From contig JASJCM010000001.1 of NCBI GenBank assembly GCA_030065985.1, positions 1-64,000 of the forward strand: a stretch of 64,000 nt of DNA, read 5' to 3'. Source of the DNA: Woeseiaceae bacterium (GTDB lineage: Bacteria; Pseudomonadota; Gammaproteobacteria; Steroidobacterales; Woeseiaceae). Position numbers and translations under genes: made by a program. Shown here one piece after another: positions 33,530-43,169 of the stretch (the first letter of the stretch is position 1; every line of letters begins with the position of its first letter). A model generated the notes under the pieces. The model made no database searches, was not told the DNA's origin, and saw nothing but the letters and a program-made list of their open reading frames with translations.

Positions 33530-34846
33530 ATGAACGCCGCTGTCGAAAACCCCTATTGGATGCCATTTACGGCCAATCGAGATTTCAATAAGAAACCGCG
33601 TGTTATCTCAGGAGCGTCGGGGCACTGGTACACGGCACAGGACGGCACCAAGCTCTACGACACGTTCTCCGGACTGTGGACTACCGGTCTCGGTCATTGC
33701 CACCCGAAGATCGTCGAGGCCGTGCAAAAGCAGGTCGCAACGCTCGACTACTGCATCACGTTCCAGGTAACCAACGACAAGGCGCTCGCGCTTGCCGAGC
33801 GCGTGACCGGCATGGCGCCGGACGGCATATCGCACTGCTTCTTCACGAATTCCGGCTCCGAGTCTGTCGACACCGCGCTCAAGATCGCGCTTGGCTATCA
33901 CCGTGCCCGCGGCGAAGGCAATCGCACCCGACTGATCGGGCGCGAGAAGGGCTATCACGGCGTGAACTTCGGCGGCATGTCGGTCGGCGGCATGGTGCCG
34001 AATCGCAAGGTATTCAGCGCCGCATTGTTGCCCGGTGTCGATCACCTGCGTCACACGCTCGATATAGAACGCAACGCGTTCTCGCGAGGCCTGCCCGAAC
34101 ACGGCGCCGAACTCGCCGAGGACCTGGAGCGTCTGTGCCTGCTGCACGACGGCAGCAACATCGCTGCGGTCATCGTCGAGCCGGTGGTGGGTTCGGCCGG
34201 CGTTGTCCCGCCGCCTGTCGGCTACCTCGAGCGACTTCGCGAGATCTGTGATGCGCACGGCATCCTGTTGATCTTCGACGAGGTCATAGCGGCGTTCGGT
34301 CGTCTGGGCGAGCCATTCGGCGCAACGCGCTTTGGTGTTACGCCCGACATCATCACAACCGCCAAGGGACTGACCAACGGCGTCATTCCGATGGGTGCAG
34401 TCCTTGTCAAAGACGAGATCTACGACGCGTTCATGAATGGTCCGGCACACATGATCGAACTGTTCCATGGCTACACCTACTCGGGTCACCCGGTGGCTGC
34501 TGCCGCGGGCCTCGCGACGATGGACGTTTACGAGGAAGAAGGCACCTTTGAGCAGGCTCGTGGCCTCGAGCAGCACTTCGAGGACCTGCTGCACTCGTTC
34601 ACGGATCACGACCACGTCATCGACGTGCGCAACTTCGGACTCATGGGCTCGATTGAAATGGCGTCGCGACCCGGCGCGCCCGGGCAGCGCGGTATGGAAG
34701 TTCATAAGCGCTGTTTCTGGGACGAGCACATGGTGGTCCGAAATGGCATGGACATCCTGCAGTTTTCGCCGTTCCTGAACTCTGACCCGGACGAGATGGA
34801 ACAGTCCTTTGTCAAACTGCGTCGTGTACTCGACGCCGTCGAATAA
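33530..34846 (+). CDS. bauA: Beta-alanine (omega-amino acid):pyruvate transaminase
   Basis: 438 residues from the ATG at 33530, which has GGAGGG six bases upstream; a longer frame from 33497 lacks one. Class III aminotransferase motifs: HCFFTNSGSESVDTALK, YHGVNFGGMSVGG, LLIFDEVIAAFGRLG and TTAKGLTNG with the PLP lysine. The N-terminus (NPYWMPFTANRDF) is typical of beta-alanine:pyruvate enzymes. The product, malonate semialdehyde, is the substrate of the next gene's enzyme. Symbol given by analogy. Confidence 0.88.
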   Translation: MNAAVENPYWMPFTANRDFNKKPRVISGASGHWYTAQDGTKLYDTFSGLWTTGLGHCHPKIVEAVQKQVATLDYCITFQVTNDKALALAERVTGMAPDGISHCFFTNSGSESVDTALKIALGYHRARGEGNRTRLIGREKGYHGVNFGGMSVGGMVPNRKVFSAALLPGVDHLRHTLDIERNAFSRGLPEHGAELAEDLERLCLLHDGSNIAAVIVEPVVGSAGVVPPPVGYLERLREICDAHGILLIFDEVIAAFGRLGEPFGATRFGVTPDIITTAKGLTNGVIPMGAVLVKDEIYDAFMNGPAHMIELFHGYTYSGHPVAAAAGLATMDVYEEEGTFEQARGLEQHFEDLLHSFTDHDHVIDVRNFGLMGSIEMASRPGAPGQRGMEVHKRCFWDEHMVVRNGMDILQFSPFLNSDPDEMEQSFVKLRRVLDAVE

Positions 34847-34862
34847 CAGGAACGACAAACCA

Positions 34863-36392
34863 ATGAACGCAACACCTGCGAGCAACGTCGACGCGGCGAG
34901 CATCCTCGGCCACTTCATTAATGGCGCAGAAGTCGCCGACGACAACCGACCGGAGCCTGTCTTTAACCCGGCAACCGGCGAACTCACAAGGCACGTCGCA
35001 ATGGCGTCCAAGGCAACGGTGGAAGATGCCATCGCTGCGGCCGAAGCAGCCTTTCCGGCGTGGCGAGACACGCCGCCGGCAAAGCGCGCGCGCATCATGT
35101 TCCGCTTCAAGCAGCTGCTCGAGGAGAACGCCGACGAGATCGCCGCGGCGATCACGGCCGAGCACGGCAAGGTGTTCGATGACGCCATGGGCGAGTTTGG
35201 GCGCGGCGTTGAGGTAGTCGACTATGCCTGTGGTATTCCCGAGCTTCTCAAGGGTGAGTACTCGCGCAACGTCGGCCCGGGAATTGACAGCTGGTCCGAT
35301 CATCAGCCGCTCGGCGTTGTCGCAGGAATTACGCCGTTCAATTTCCCGGCGATGGTCCCGATGTGGATGTATCCAATGGCGATCGCCTGCGGCAACACGT
35401 TCGTGCTAAAACCGTCAGAGAAAGACCCGACCGCGCCGATGGTCGTAGCGCGCCTGCTTAAAGAAGCCGGTCTTCCCGACGGCGTCTTCAATCTCGTCAA
35501 TGGCGACAAGGAAGCCGTCGATACGCTGCTCAACGATGAGCGTGTCCAGGCAATCAGTTTCGTTGGCTCGACTCCGATCGCCGAGTACATTTACTCGACC
35601 GGCACCGCGAATGGCAAACGCGTCCAGGCACTGGGTGGTGCAAAAAACCACGCAGTCATCATGCCCGACGCGGATGTCGACAACGCAGTAAGCGCTCTCA
35701 TGGGCGCGGCGTTCGGCTCCTGCGGCGAGCGCTGCATGGCGATCTCTGTGGCGGTCTGCGTTGGCGAAGACACAGCGGACGAGGTTGTCGGCAAGCTCAA
35801 GGTCGAAATCGCCGACCTCAAGGTCGGGCCAGGTACCGACACGTCGAACCACATGGGCCCGCTCGTGACGCAGCCGCACTTCGAAAAGGTGCGCAGCTAC
35901 GTCGATCTCGGCGTCGAAGAAGGCGCGGACCTTATCGCCGATGGTCGCGGCCTCGTCGTCGATGGTCATGAGAATGGCTATTTCCTGGGTCCGTGCCTGT
36001 TCGACAAGGTCACCGCCGACATGCGTATCTACCAGGAAGAGATCTTCGGCCCGGTGTTGTGCGTCGTGCGCGCAGAGTCCGAGGAGCAGGCGATGCAGCT
36101 CATCGACGACCATGAGTATGGCAACGGTACGTGCATTTTCACGCGCGACGGCGAAGCCGCGCGCTACTTTGCCGACAACATCAAGGTCGGCATGGTCGGC
36201 ATCAATGTGCCCTTGCCGGTTCCGGTGGCCTATCACAGCTTTGGTGGCTGGAAGCGTTCATTGTTCGGCGACCTGTACGCTTACGGCCCGGACAGCGTGC
36301 GCTTTTACACGCGCCGCAAAACGATCACCCAGCGCTGGCCGTCGGGGGGCGTTCGCGAAAAGGCACAGTTCTCTTTCCCAGGCCGCCAATAA
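34863..36392 (+). CDS. mmsA: CoA-acylating (methyl)malonate-semialdehyde dehydrogenase
   Basis: 509 residues. ALDH-superfamily motifs: GITPFNFPAMVPMWM, FVGSTPIAEYIY, LGGAKNHAVIMPDAD and the catalytic Cys in CGERCMAIS. The residue pattern GAKNH and the absence of the general-base Glu are typical of MmsA, which makes acetyl-CoA or propionyl-CoA. The ATG at 34863 starts 16 nt after the transaminase stop. Together the pair converts beta-alanine to acetyl-CoA, CO2 and alanine. Confidence 0.94.
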   Translation: MNATPASNVDAASILGHFINGAEVADDNRPEPVFNPATGELTRHVAMASKATVEDAIAAAEAAFPAWRDTPPAKRARIMFRFKQLLEENADEIAAAITAEHGKVFDDAMGEFGRGVEVVDYACGIPELLKGEYSRNVGPGIDSWSDHQPLGVVAGITPFNFPAMVPMWMYPMAIACGNTFVLKPSEKDPTAPMVVARLLKEAGLPDGVFNLVNGDKEAVDTLLNDERVQAISFVGSTPIAEYIYSTGTANGKRVQALGGAKNHAVIMPDADVDNAVSALMGAAFGSCGERCMAISVAVCVGEDTADEVVGKLKVEIADLKVGPGTDTSNHMGPLVTQPHFEKVRSYVDLGVEEGADLIADGRGLVVDGHENGYFLGPCLFDKVTADMRIYQEEIFGPVLCVVRAESEEQAMQLIDDHEYGNGTCIFTRDGEAARYFADNIKVGMVGINVPLPVPVAYHSFGGWKRSLFGDLYAYGPDSVRFYTRRKTITQRWPSGGVREKAQFSFPGRQ

Positions 36393-36436
36393 CGAATCTA
36401 GGCTACAATCGCTGTCCCCACGATGAGGAGACAGCC

Positions 36437-37306
36437 ATGAAGAAGCTTGCCCTGTTGCTTTTATCACTGGCGCCTGCGGTCTTTGCCCAGGACGCCGAAA
36501 TAACATTCCAGTCCACCGAGATCGAACCCGGCATCTTCATGGTCGAGGCTGTTGGGGGATTCGGCGGTGGCAACATGGCGGTGCTGGTCGGCGAAGACCA
36601 CGTTGCGATGGTTGACGACAGCATGCCACCGCTGGCCGAGTCTCTTCTGGCGCACGTCACCGAAACCGCTGGCAGGCCGATCGACTTCATGATCAACACG
36701 CACGTGCATGGCGATCACACCGGCGGCAATGCCCACTTTGCCGCGAGCGGCACCGTCGTCTTCGCGCACGACAATATTCGCAAGCGCCTGCTTGCCGACC
36801 CCTCAGGTGCCGGCGGCATTGGTGGACTGCCGGTTGTCACGTTCGGCGATGGCGTGACTTTCCATCTCGGCAACATTGAGGCCCGCGTCATTCACATGCC
36901 TCACGCCCACACCGACGGCGACGCCATCATTTACTTCCCCAATGCCAATGTCATTCACACGGGCGACATCCTTTTTCACGCGATCTTCCCGTTCATCGAC
37001 CTCGACAGCGGGGGCACGGTTGGCGGCTATATCGAAGCGCAGAAGAAAATCTGGGCGTTAGCAGACGACGACACGAAAATTATTGCGGGCCACGGTTCAC
37101 TGACCGACAAAGCGGGATTGAAGTCCGACATCGACATGCTCGTCGAGAGTCAGGAACTCGTAAAAGCACTCATTGACAAAGGAATGAGTGTCGATGACAT
37201 TGTCGCGGCAAACCCGCTCGCCAAATTCGACTCCTTCAACTGGGGCTTCATTACGTCAGAACGCATGACGCGGACCCTGTATCGATCCCTTTCGACGGAA
37301 AAATAA
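36437..37306 (+). CDS. Exported MBL-fold metallo-hydrolase
   Basis: 289 residues. A signal peptide (1-17, LLLSLAPAVFA) precedes the metallo-beta-lactamase fold with NTHVHGDHTGGN (zinc ligands), HMPHAHTDGDAI and IIAGHGSL. GAGGAG lies upstream of the ATG. It is likely periplasmic. The fold covers lactamases, lactonases and others; nothing here picks a substrate. The next gene starts 5 nt downstream. Confidence 0.85.
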   Translation: MKKLALLLLSLAPAVFAQDAEITFQSTEIEPGIFMVEAVGGFGGGNMAVLVGEDHVAMVDDSMPPLAESLLAHVTETAGRPIDFMINTHVHGDHTGGNAHFAASGTVVFAHDNIRKRLLADPSGAGGIGGLPVVTFGDGVTFHLGNIEARVIHMPHAHTDGDAIIYFPNANVIHTGDILFHAIFPFIDLDSGGTVGGYIEAQKKIWALADDDTKIIAGHGSLTDKAGLKSDIDMLVESQELVKALIDKGMSVDDIVAANPLAKFDSFNWGFITSERMTRTLYRSLSTEK

Positions 37307-37311
37307 CAGAC

Positions 37312-38721
37312 ATGGACAACAGCAAGACTGCCGAATTCGTCAACTCGATGTGGGATGACTCGATCATTCCCGAGATCGCCGAGTACATCAAAGTCCCGAA
37401 CAAGTCGCCGCACTTCGACCCGGACTGGGAAAAGCACGGCCACATGGAAACGGCCGTACAGATGCTCGAGGCCTGGTGCAAGACGCAGCCGATCAAGGAC
37501 ATGACGATTGAGATTGTGCGTATTGAAGGACGTACACCGCTGCTGTTCATCGACATTCCCGGCCAGTCCGACGAAGTCGTGTTGTTGTACGGTCACTATG
37601 ACAAGCAGCCCGAGTTCAGCGGCTGGGACGAGGACCTCGATCCCTGGACGCCAGTCATCAAGGACGGCAAGTTGTATGGCCGCGGCGGCGCCGACGACGG
37701 CTATGCGGTGTTTGGCTCACTGACGGCGGTACGGGCATTGCAGGAACAGGGCATCCCGCACGCGCACTGTGTCGTTGTCGTCGAAGGTTGTGAAGAAAGT
37801 GGCAGCTTCGACTTGCCCTACTACATTGACCTGCTCGAGGATCGCATCGGCTCTCCCGACCTGGTCGTCTGCCTCGATGCGGAGTGCGGCAATTACGAGC
37901 AGCTCTGGTGCACGACTTCACTGCGCGGCAACCTGACAGGGACGCTGCGCGTCGATGTGCTTACCGAAGGCGTGCACTCCGGTACGGCCAGCGGCGTTGT
38001 GCCGTCGAGTTTCCGCACGGCACGGCAGCTGATCAGTCGCATCGAAGACGAGGATACAGGCCAGATAAAACTCGACGCGCTACATGCCGAGATCCCCGAA
38101 CAACGCCTCGACCAGGCTGGCAAGGCGGCTGAGACACTCGAGGAACTGGTCTACGAGAAGTTTCCCTGGGCCGTCGAGTCCCCGGCACCTGGCGAGTCAC
38201 ACACGGAGCTGTTGCTCAACAACACGTGGCGCCCGACGCTGGCCGTGACCGGCCAGGAAGGCATGCCGGCGCTGGTGGATGCAGGCAATGTGCTGCTGCC
38301 CTACACGGTACTGAAATTGTCGTTCCGACTGCCGCCAACCATTGACGCCGAGAATGCAGCAGTGGCGGTCAAGGCAGCGCTCGAGGCGGATACGCCACCG
38401 CTCGTTGAGGTCGAGTTTGACGCAGACTCCAGCATGGCCGGCTGGAACGCACCCGAGATTGCACCGTGGCTGGAAGCATCGATGCAAAGAGCATCCGACG
38501 CGTTCTTCGGCAAGCCATCGATGTACATGGGCACTGGCGGCACTATCCCGTTCATGGGCATGCTGGGCGAGCGCTTCCCCGATGCACAGTTCCTGATCAC
38601 GGGATTGCTTGGACCGAAGTCGAACGCACACGGCCCGAATGAGTTCCTGCATATCGAAACCGGGAAACGCGTGACCTGCTGCGTCGCGCAAGTTCTGGAA
38701 GATCACTTCAATCGCGCGTAG
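37312..38721 (+). CDS. M20-family metallopeptidase (dipeptidase-like)
   Basis: 469 residues. Zinc-site motifs: LLYGHYDKQPE (His-x-Asp), GRGGADDGYAV (bridging Asp), VEGCEESGS (catalytic and ligand Glu), and a C-terminal GPKSNAHGPNEF with the last His. The GHYDKQPE variant groups it with CNDP/DapE-like dipeptidases. No signal peptide, so cytosolic. Follows the MBL gene closely; the two may act on related compounds. Confidence 0.88.
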   Translation: MDNSKTAEFVNSMWDDSIIPEIAEYIKVPNKSPHFDPDWEKHGHMETAVQMLEAWCKTQPIKDMTIEIVRIEGRTPLLFIDIPGQSDEVVLLYGHYDKQPEFSGWDEDLDPWTPVIKDGKLYGRGGADDGYAVFGSLTAVRALQEQGIPHAHCVVVVEGCEESGSFDLPYYIDLLEDRIGSPDLVVCLDAECGNYEQLWCTTSLRGNLTGTLRVDVLTEGVHSGTASGVVPSSFRTARQLISRIEDEDTGQIKLDALHAEIPEQRLDQAGKAAETLEELVYEKFPWAVESPAPGESHTELLLNNTWRPTLAVTGQEGMPALVDAGNVLLPYTVLKLSFRLPPTIDAENAAVAVKAALEADTPPLVEVEFDADSSMAGWNAPEIAPWLEASMQRASDAFFGKPSMYMGTGGTIPFMGMLGERFPDAQFLITGLLGPKSNAHGPNEFLHIETGKRVTCCVAQVLEDHFNRA

Positions 38722-38775
38722 CTGTAGCCGACATATCAGCGGAACTTCGCGCAGCCTGGAGCACGCGCTTGCGTG

Positions 38776-40278
38776 TCATTCCTGACGTCTGATCATCAGA
38801 TGTTGGACGAGCTGCTGGCGAACGAGTGGTGCCGCCATCGCGGCCAGGATCATTATGCAACCGGCACTCACGAGGAGCGCACCGAGCTCACTGAGCCTGC
38901 CCAGGTTGTCCGGGATCAACCAGCGCATAGACAGCGCGGCAGCAATGGCGATAGCCAGTGGCATAACAACGTCCTGGCCGTACCAGGGCCATTTCTCGGC
39001 AGGCAACAGGCGCCGGTGCATGAAGAAGATGCTGACCACCAGGTAGCCTGAATTCAGTATGACCCATACCCATGCCACCCCTATCGCGCCGTAGACCGGC
39101 ACTACCAGCAGTATCGCTGGAATCATCAGCACGACGGCCACCGTGTTGATCCTGATCGTCAACGATGTCCAGCCGTGCGCAAGCTGCATCTGATACGGGA
39201 TCCACAGCAGGCAATTCAGACATGTACCCAGTGCCAAAACGCCCGCGATGGGCGCGACTTGCGTCGTCAGTTCAGGATCGGCTGTCCAGAGCAGCAGTAT
39301 GCGCTCGCAAAAGACGATCAGTATGACGGCTGACGAACCCATAAGAACCGTCACCAGTTGCGACCCCAAGTGGTATGCCTCCCGCAAAATCCGCTCATCC
39401 CGACGGGTAATGAGCTCGGTAAAGCGCGGATAGAACGCATTTGCCACAGGCGTTGTCATGATGTGCAACCCGCTGGCCACTATCGCTGCCAGCGAGTAGT
39501 AGCCAAATGCTTCCAGCGTCAGCAGTCGTGATAACAGGACTTTGTCTATCTGCGTCAGAAGCAGCGTCAAGAAAGTGATACCCACCATGCCTGCGGCGAA
39601 CTTCCAGACATTGCGGATCTCCGACGCGGAAAAGCGGGCGGCTCGAGGCGGCTTGGGCAGTATCTTGTAGACAACGCCCATGAAGATGAAGGCTGTCAGA
39701 ACAGAGACGATTCCTTGCCAGATAAAGAAGGCTTCAATCGTGGGCGATACCCATACCAGGACCGCCACAGACCCCAGGCCGCGCAGCGTTGCCATGACAA
39801 CTGTAATCGCATTCTGTAGAACCTGCCGCTGCAGTCCGGCAATGCTGTTGGTGTAGATGTTCTCGATAAATCGGGCTGCAATCACCAGGCCCATCAACGT
39901 AAACGCTCGAACCACCGCCTCCTCGGACAGTTCCTCCGGCTGCACCCAGCTGGTAGCCAACGACGCCGAAGCCAGGTACATAGCGACGCCGGTAAACGCA
40001 GCGATTCCAAGTGCTATGACTTCCACACTGCGCAGCAGGTCCCAGACCGACTGCGCATCGAGGCCACCGCCGGTAAATCGTGCCATCTCGCGCGCCAACG
40101 CAGGCTTCATGCCCATATCGAGGAGGCTCAGCCAGGCCTGCAGCACGACAAAGATGCCGATCAGTCCGTAGGCCTCGATTCCGAGGAACTTGATATAGAG
40201 CGGTACAAAGGCCAGCGCCATGATGGCGGCATAGGCCTGACCAAAGTAGTTGGCGAGAACGTTTCTCTTCAGAGACAT
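38776..40278 (-). CDS. Polysaccharide flippase (Wzx/MATE-like)
   Basis: 500 residues with 12-14 predicted hydrophobic helices and the flippase start NVLANYFGQAYAAIMALAFVP, with the YLG/FLG-type FLGIEAYGLIG motif. It would move lipid-linked oligosaccharide units from the cytoplasmic to the periplasmic face. Last gene of the sugar-nucleotide operon, 21 nt after the CmcI-like gene. No wzy polymerase gene is recognised in the window. Confidence 0.88.
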   Translation of the reverse strand: MSLKRNVLANYFGQAYAAIMALAFVPLYIKFLGIEAYGLIGIFVVLQAWLSLLDMGMKPALAREMARFTGGGLDAQSVWDLLRSVEVIALGIAAFTGVAMYLASASLATSWVQPEELSEEAVVRAFTLMGLVIAARFIENIYTNSIAGLQRQVLQNAITVVMATLRGLGSVAVLVWVSPTIEAFFIWQGIVSVLTAFIFMGVVYKILPKPPRAARFSASEIRNVWKFAAGMVGITFLTLLLTQIDKVLLSRLLTLEAFGYYSLAAIVASGLHIMTTPVANAFYPRFTELITRRDERILREAYHLGSQLVTVLMGSSAVILIVFCERILLLWTADPELTTQVAPIAGVLALGTCLNCLLWIPYQMQLAHGWTSLTIRINTVAVVLMIPAILLVVPVYGAIGVAWVWVILNSGYLVVSIFFMHRRLLPAEKWPWYGQDVVMPLAIAIAAALSMRWLIPDNLGRLSELGALLVSAGCIMILAAMAAPLVRQQLVQHLMIRRQE

Positions 40279-40299
40279 GGGTAAAAGACAGGCCGCCCA

Positions 40300-41070
40300 C
40301 TACTCGACGCGCTTCAGATACCCGTCCGGCGCCACGCTGATCAGCAGCTTGAGATCGATCGATTTGTCTATTTCGAACTCGGGGTGAGTCTTGAGGTACT
40401 CCCACACGGCCGTCTTCGGATTATCGCCAACACCCCAGGGGCGGTTCGGGTACATATCATCGGGCAGGTCTTCGATAATGGTGTCGAATACAACGCAATA
40501 GCTGCCCTTGCTTGTAAGGGGCGCATAGGCTTCCAGTTCGGCCAGCACATGATCGTGCGTATGGTTGGAATCGAGACAGACGAGGACAGTCTTATAGTCC
40601 TTCGCGAAATGTTGTACCTGGGCAATGATGTCCGGCTCGATGCTGGACCCCTCGATCATCTCTATCATGTGAGCCATGGGATGAGCTTCGATCGCCTCAC
40701 GGTTGTGCTGCCGAATGTCGATATCCACGCCAAGTACTTTCCGCTTGCTGGCTTGCGGGTCCAGCGCTAGCCCGGCTTCCACGGCATCCGTGTAATCGAG
40801 CAGGGCGAGAGCGGATGCGCTCATTATCAGTGATCCGCCATGGGCTATGCCCATTTCAATGATCAGATCGGGTCTCACGGACCAGATAAGCTCCTGCATC
40901 GCAACCATATCCTGGGGATACTGAATGATCGGACGGCCGAGAGAGAAGAAGTTGTAGGAGTATTTCGGCGTGGTCGACTCGCGCATAAAATCGGCGCCGG
41001 CCTTTCGCAGATCGCGCAGCTCCTTTACCGCCTCGATCCGTTCTGCAACTTCAACGTCGTAATCACCCAT
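40300..41070 (-). CDS. CmcI-like (cephalosporin hydroxylase/rhamnosyl O-methyltransferase family) protein
   Basis: 256 residues. LIIEMGIAHGGSLIMSAS is a SAM-binding motif of this family, and VLGVDIDIRQHNREAIEAHPM and VCLDSNHTHDHVLAELEAY are conserved. Members occur in polysaccharide clusters and probably O-methylate a sugar; the hydroxylase name is historical. It sits between the reductase gene and the flippase gene. Confidence 0.8.
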   Translation of the reverse strand: MGDYDVEVAERIEAVKELRDLRKAGADFMRESTTPKYSYNFFSLGRPIIQYPQDMVAMQELIWSVRPDLIIEMGIAHGGSLIMSASALALLDYTDAVEAGLALDPQASKRKVLGVDIDIRQHNREAIEAHPMAHMIEMIEGSSIEPDIIAQVQHFAKDYKTVLVCLDSNHTHDHVLAELEAYAPLTSKGSYCVVFDTIIEDLPDDMYPNRPWGVGDNPKTAVWEYLKTHPEFEIDKSIDLKLLISVAPDGYLKRVE

Positions 41071-41125
41071 GGTCTGTACCCGCGCCTTTGAATTTGTCGA
41101 TTGTCACTAACACTTTCTCATTCAT
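41063..41125 (-). other. Possible 20-codon ORF bridging the reductase and CmcI-like genes
   Basis: An ATG at 41125 overlaps the reductase stop (ATGA) and reads 20 codons (MNEKVLVTIDKF...) to a TGA at 41063, inside the start of the CmcI-like gene. It fills an otherwise unusual 51-bp gap in a series of 4-bp overlaps. It could pass ribosomes to the next gene or be chance. No homologue recognised. Confidence 0.2.
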
Positions 41126-41949
41126 TTGATCCCCACTATGCAAGCCGGGTCCGTTTCATTGTCCGACCTTGCCCCAAAGTGCAGCAAGTCTCGACGGCCG
41201 TATTCGTCGGCAATCCGTTCGGCAATCTCCCTGACTGTCACCGGGATTCCCGAACAGATATTCACCGCACCCCGTCGATCGCCCATCGCTTCGTCAGCGA
41301 TCCTCTCCCCCGCAACAGCGACATCCGTGAAATCCCGGATCTGATCGCCACTGCCCAGCTCAGCCGGTTTGCCGGCGGCGAGCATCGACCTGATGTAGGG
41401 CACCAGCCTGCGCGGATCTTCCCGATCACCGTAGAGATAGAAGACTCGACACCACAAAAACTCAACACCTTGAGACGGCAGAAACTGCGACAACGTCGAA
41501 TAAACGGCCGCCTTGGCGGCTGCATAAAGCGATGAGGGTTTGAGCGGTGTCTCAACGGACAGCTTGCCTCCGGTCAGATCGTATTCAAGACAACTCCCGA
41601 TCCCGATGAACCTGCGCACTCCGGCACGACTTGCGCCCTTCGCCATGTTCACGCTGCCGGTCAAGCAGTCCAGGTTCCTGGGCGACCGCAAATACTCCCC
41701 GGGTTCCGCGTACCAGGCGACATGTATCACGGTATCCACGCCCTCACACACCGTTGCCCACCAGTCGGCAGATTCCGCAAACAGATCCGGTGTGCTGATG
41801 ACTTGCTCAGGCGGCGGGCCCTCAGTCAACTTGTCCCGAGAGCCTTCGCGCACCACGACTCGCAACTTAACCGGCCTGCTCGAGAGCTGGCGAAGCACCT
41901 GGTGACCGACGAAACCGGTCGCACCTGTGATGAGAACCGTTCTGGTCAC
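41122..41949 (-). CDS. NAD(P)-dependent sugar-nucleotide reductase/epimerase (extended SDR)
   Basis: 275 residues. The Rossmann motif TGATGFVG starts at residue 8 and the catalytic pair is YAAAK. The start is GTG, overlapping the methyltransferase stop (GTGA). In this context it most likely reduces the 4-keto group of the CDP-sugar to finish the pathway. The product stereochemistry cannot be read. Confidence 0.85.
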   Translation of the reverse strand: MTRTVLITGATGFVGHQVLRQLSSRPVKLRVVVREGSRDKLTEGPPPEQVISTPDLFAESADWWATVCEGVDTVIHVAWYAEPGEYLRSPRNLDCLTGSVNMAKGASRAGVRRFIGIGSCLEYDLTGGKLSVETPLKPSSLYAAAKAAVYSTLSQFLPSQGVEFLWCRVFYLYGDREDPRRLVPYIRSMLAAGKPAELGSGDQIRDFTDVAVAGERIADEAMGDRRGAVNICSGIPVTVREIAERIADEYGRRDLLHFGARSDNETDPACIVGIK

Positions 41950-43169
41950 GACACCGCCAGCTCAGGCAATGCCGTCACAAATCGCGTTCCCGAAGCTTCC
42001 AGGGCAGCGTTCTGCTGCTTCACCTCCTCGGCTATATTCCAGGGCAGTATCAACAGAAAATCCGGTTTGTGCCGGTCCAGCTCAGCCGGCGACAGGATAG
42101 GAATATGGCTGCCAGGCATAAACTTGCCTTGTTTCGCAGGAGCGGCGTCGAATACAAGCGGCAAGAGGTCAGGTTTGACCCCTGCGTAATTGAGAATCGT
42201 ATTGCCCTTGGCGGCCGCACCGTAAGCCAGCACGGTCTTCCCTTTTCGTTTTTGCTTTAACAGGAAATTCAGCAGCGCATTCTTGACCTGGTCAGCCCTG
42301 CCCTGGAAGTCAGCGTACGTCGAAAGCGTTTGCAATCCCCGAGTCGCCTCTTCCTTGATCAGGCTGGTAACCGACTCCGCAGTCGCCCTCGGATCGTCAT
42401 CGTGACAACCGAAAATTCGCAGACTCCCGCCATGAGTCGGCAGTTCCTCGACGTCGAATACGCGCAGACCGGCGTGTTCAAATATGCGGCTGACAGTATT
42501 GAGGGAGAGATACGAAAAATGTTCGTGATAGACCGTGTCAAACTGCGTGTGCTCCAGCAGACGCATCAAATGCGGAAACTCCAGGGTAACGGTACCGGTC
42601 GCCTTCAGAACAGCTTTCAGCCCCGCCGTAAAGTCATTAATGTCCGGGACATGCGCATAAACGTTTTTGCCAACAACCAGGTCGGCCTGCCTGCCCTCGC
42701 CGGCAAGCTGTCGCCCTAGTGACGCGCCGAAAAACTCTCGCATCACGGGAATGCCGAGCGCCTCCGCCGCATCTGCGGTGCTGTCAGTCGGCTCGATGCC
42801 GAGGCAAGGGATGCCGCTCTCGACAAAGTTCCGCAGCAGATAGCCATCATTGGATGCGACTTCGATGACCAGGCTCTCCGCACCAAGGCCGAGCCGTTCT
42901 GTCATTGCGTCGGCATAAGCTTTTGCATGGGCCAGCCAGCTTGACGACGTCGATGAGAAGTACGCGTACTCCGGCGAGAAAAGATCCTCCGCCTCGGCGT
43001 AGTCTTCCGTTTGCACCAGCCAGCACGTCGTGCACACCATGATCTTCAGCGGGTAGTACAGTTCCGGATTTCCGAGGTCTGCCTCGCTCAAGTACGCATT
43101 CGATGGCGGTGCATAGCCGAGATCAAGAAACGTATTCTCCAGGGGCGAGCCACAATGGCGACACTTCAT
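41946..43169 (-). CDS. Sugar C-methyltransferase (TylCIII/NovU type)
   Basis: 407 residues from the ATG at 43169, overlapping the epimerase stop (ATGA). An N-terminal zinc-binding domain has CRHCG and CTTC pairs; the SAM domain has VIEVASNDGYLL; the C-terminal domain has VLAYGAAAKGNTILNY. The three-part build is that of sugar C-3 (or C-5) methyltransferases acting on 4-keto-6-deoxy NDP-sugars. It would place a methyl branch on the hexose. Confidence 0.88.
   Translation of the reverse strand: MKCRHCGSPLENTFLDLGYAPPSNAYLSEADLGNPELYYPLKIMVCTTCWLVQTEDYAEAEDLFSPEYAYFSSTSSSWLAHAKAYADAMTERLGLGAESLVIEVASNDGYLLRNFVESGIPCLGIEPTDSTADAAEALGIPVMREFFGASLGRQLAGEGRQADLVVGKNVYAHVPDINDFTAGLKAVLKATGTVTLEFPHLMRLLEHTQFDTVYHEHFSYLSLNTVSRIFEHAGLRVFDVEELPTHGGSLRIFGCHDDDPRATAESVTSLIKEEATRGLQTLSTYADFQGRADQVKNALLNFLLKQKRKGKTVLAYGAAAKGNTILNYAGVKPDLLPLVFDAAPAKQGKFMPGSHIPILSPAELDRHKPDFLLILPWNIAEEVKQQNAALEASGTRFVTALPELAVS

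Noticed and set aside
33608-35188. Minus-strand 526-codon open frame across the transaminase and mmsA genes
   Set aside because: It is a shadow: it spans two well-supported plus-strand enzymes, has no family motif and arises from high-GC third-position bias.
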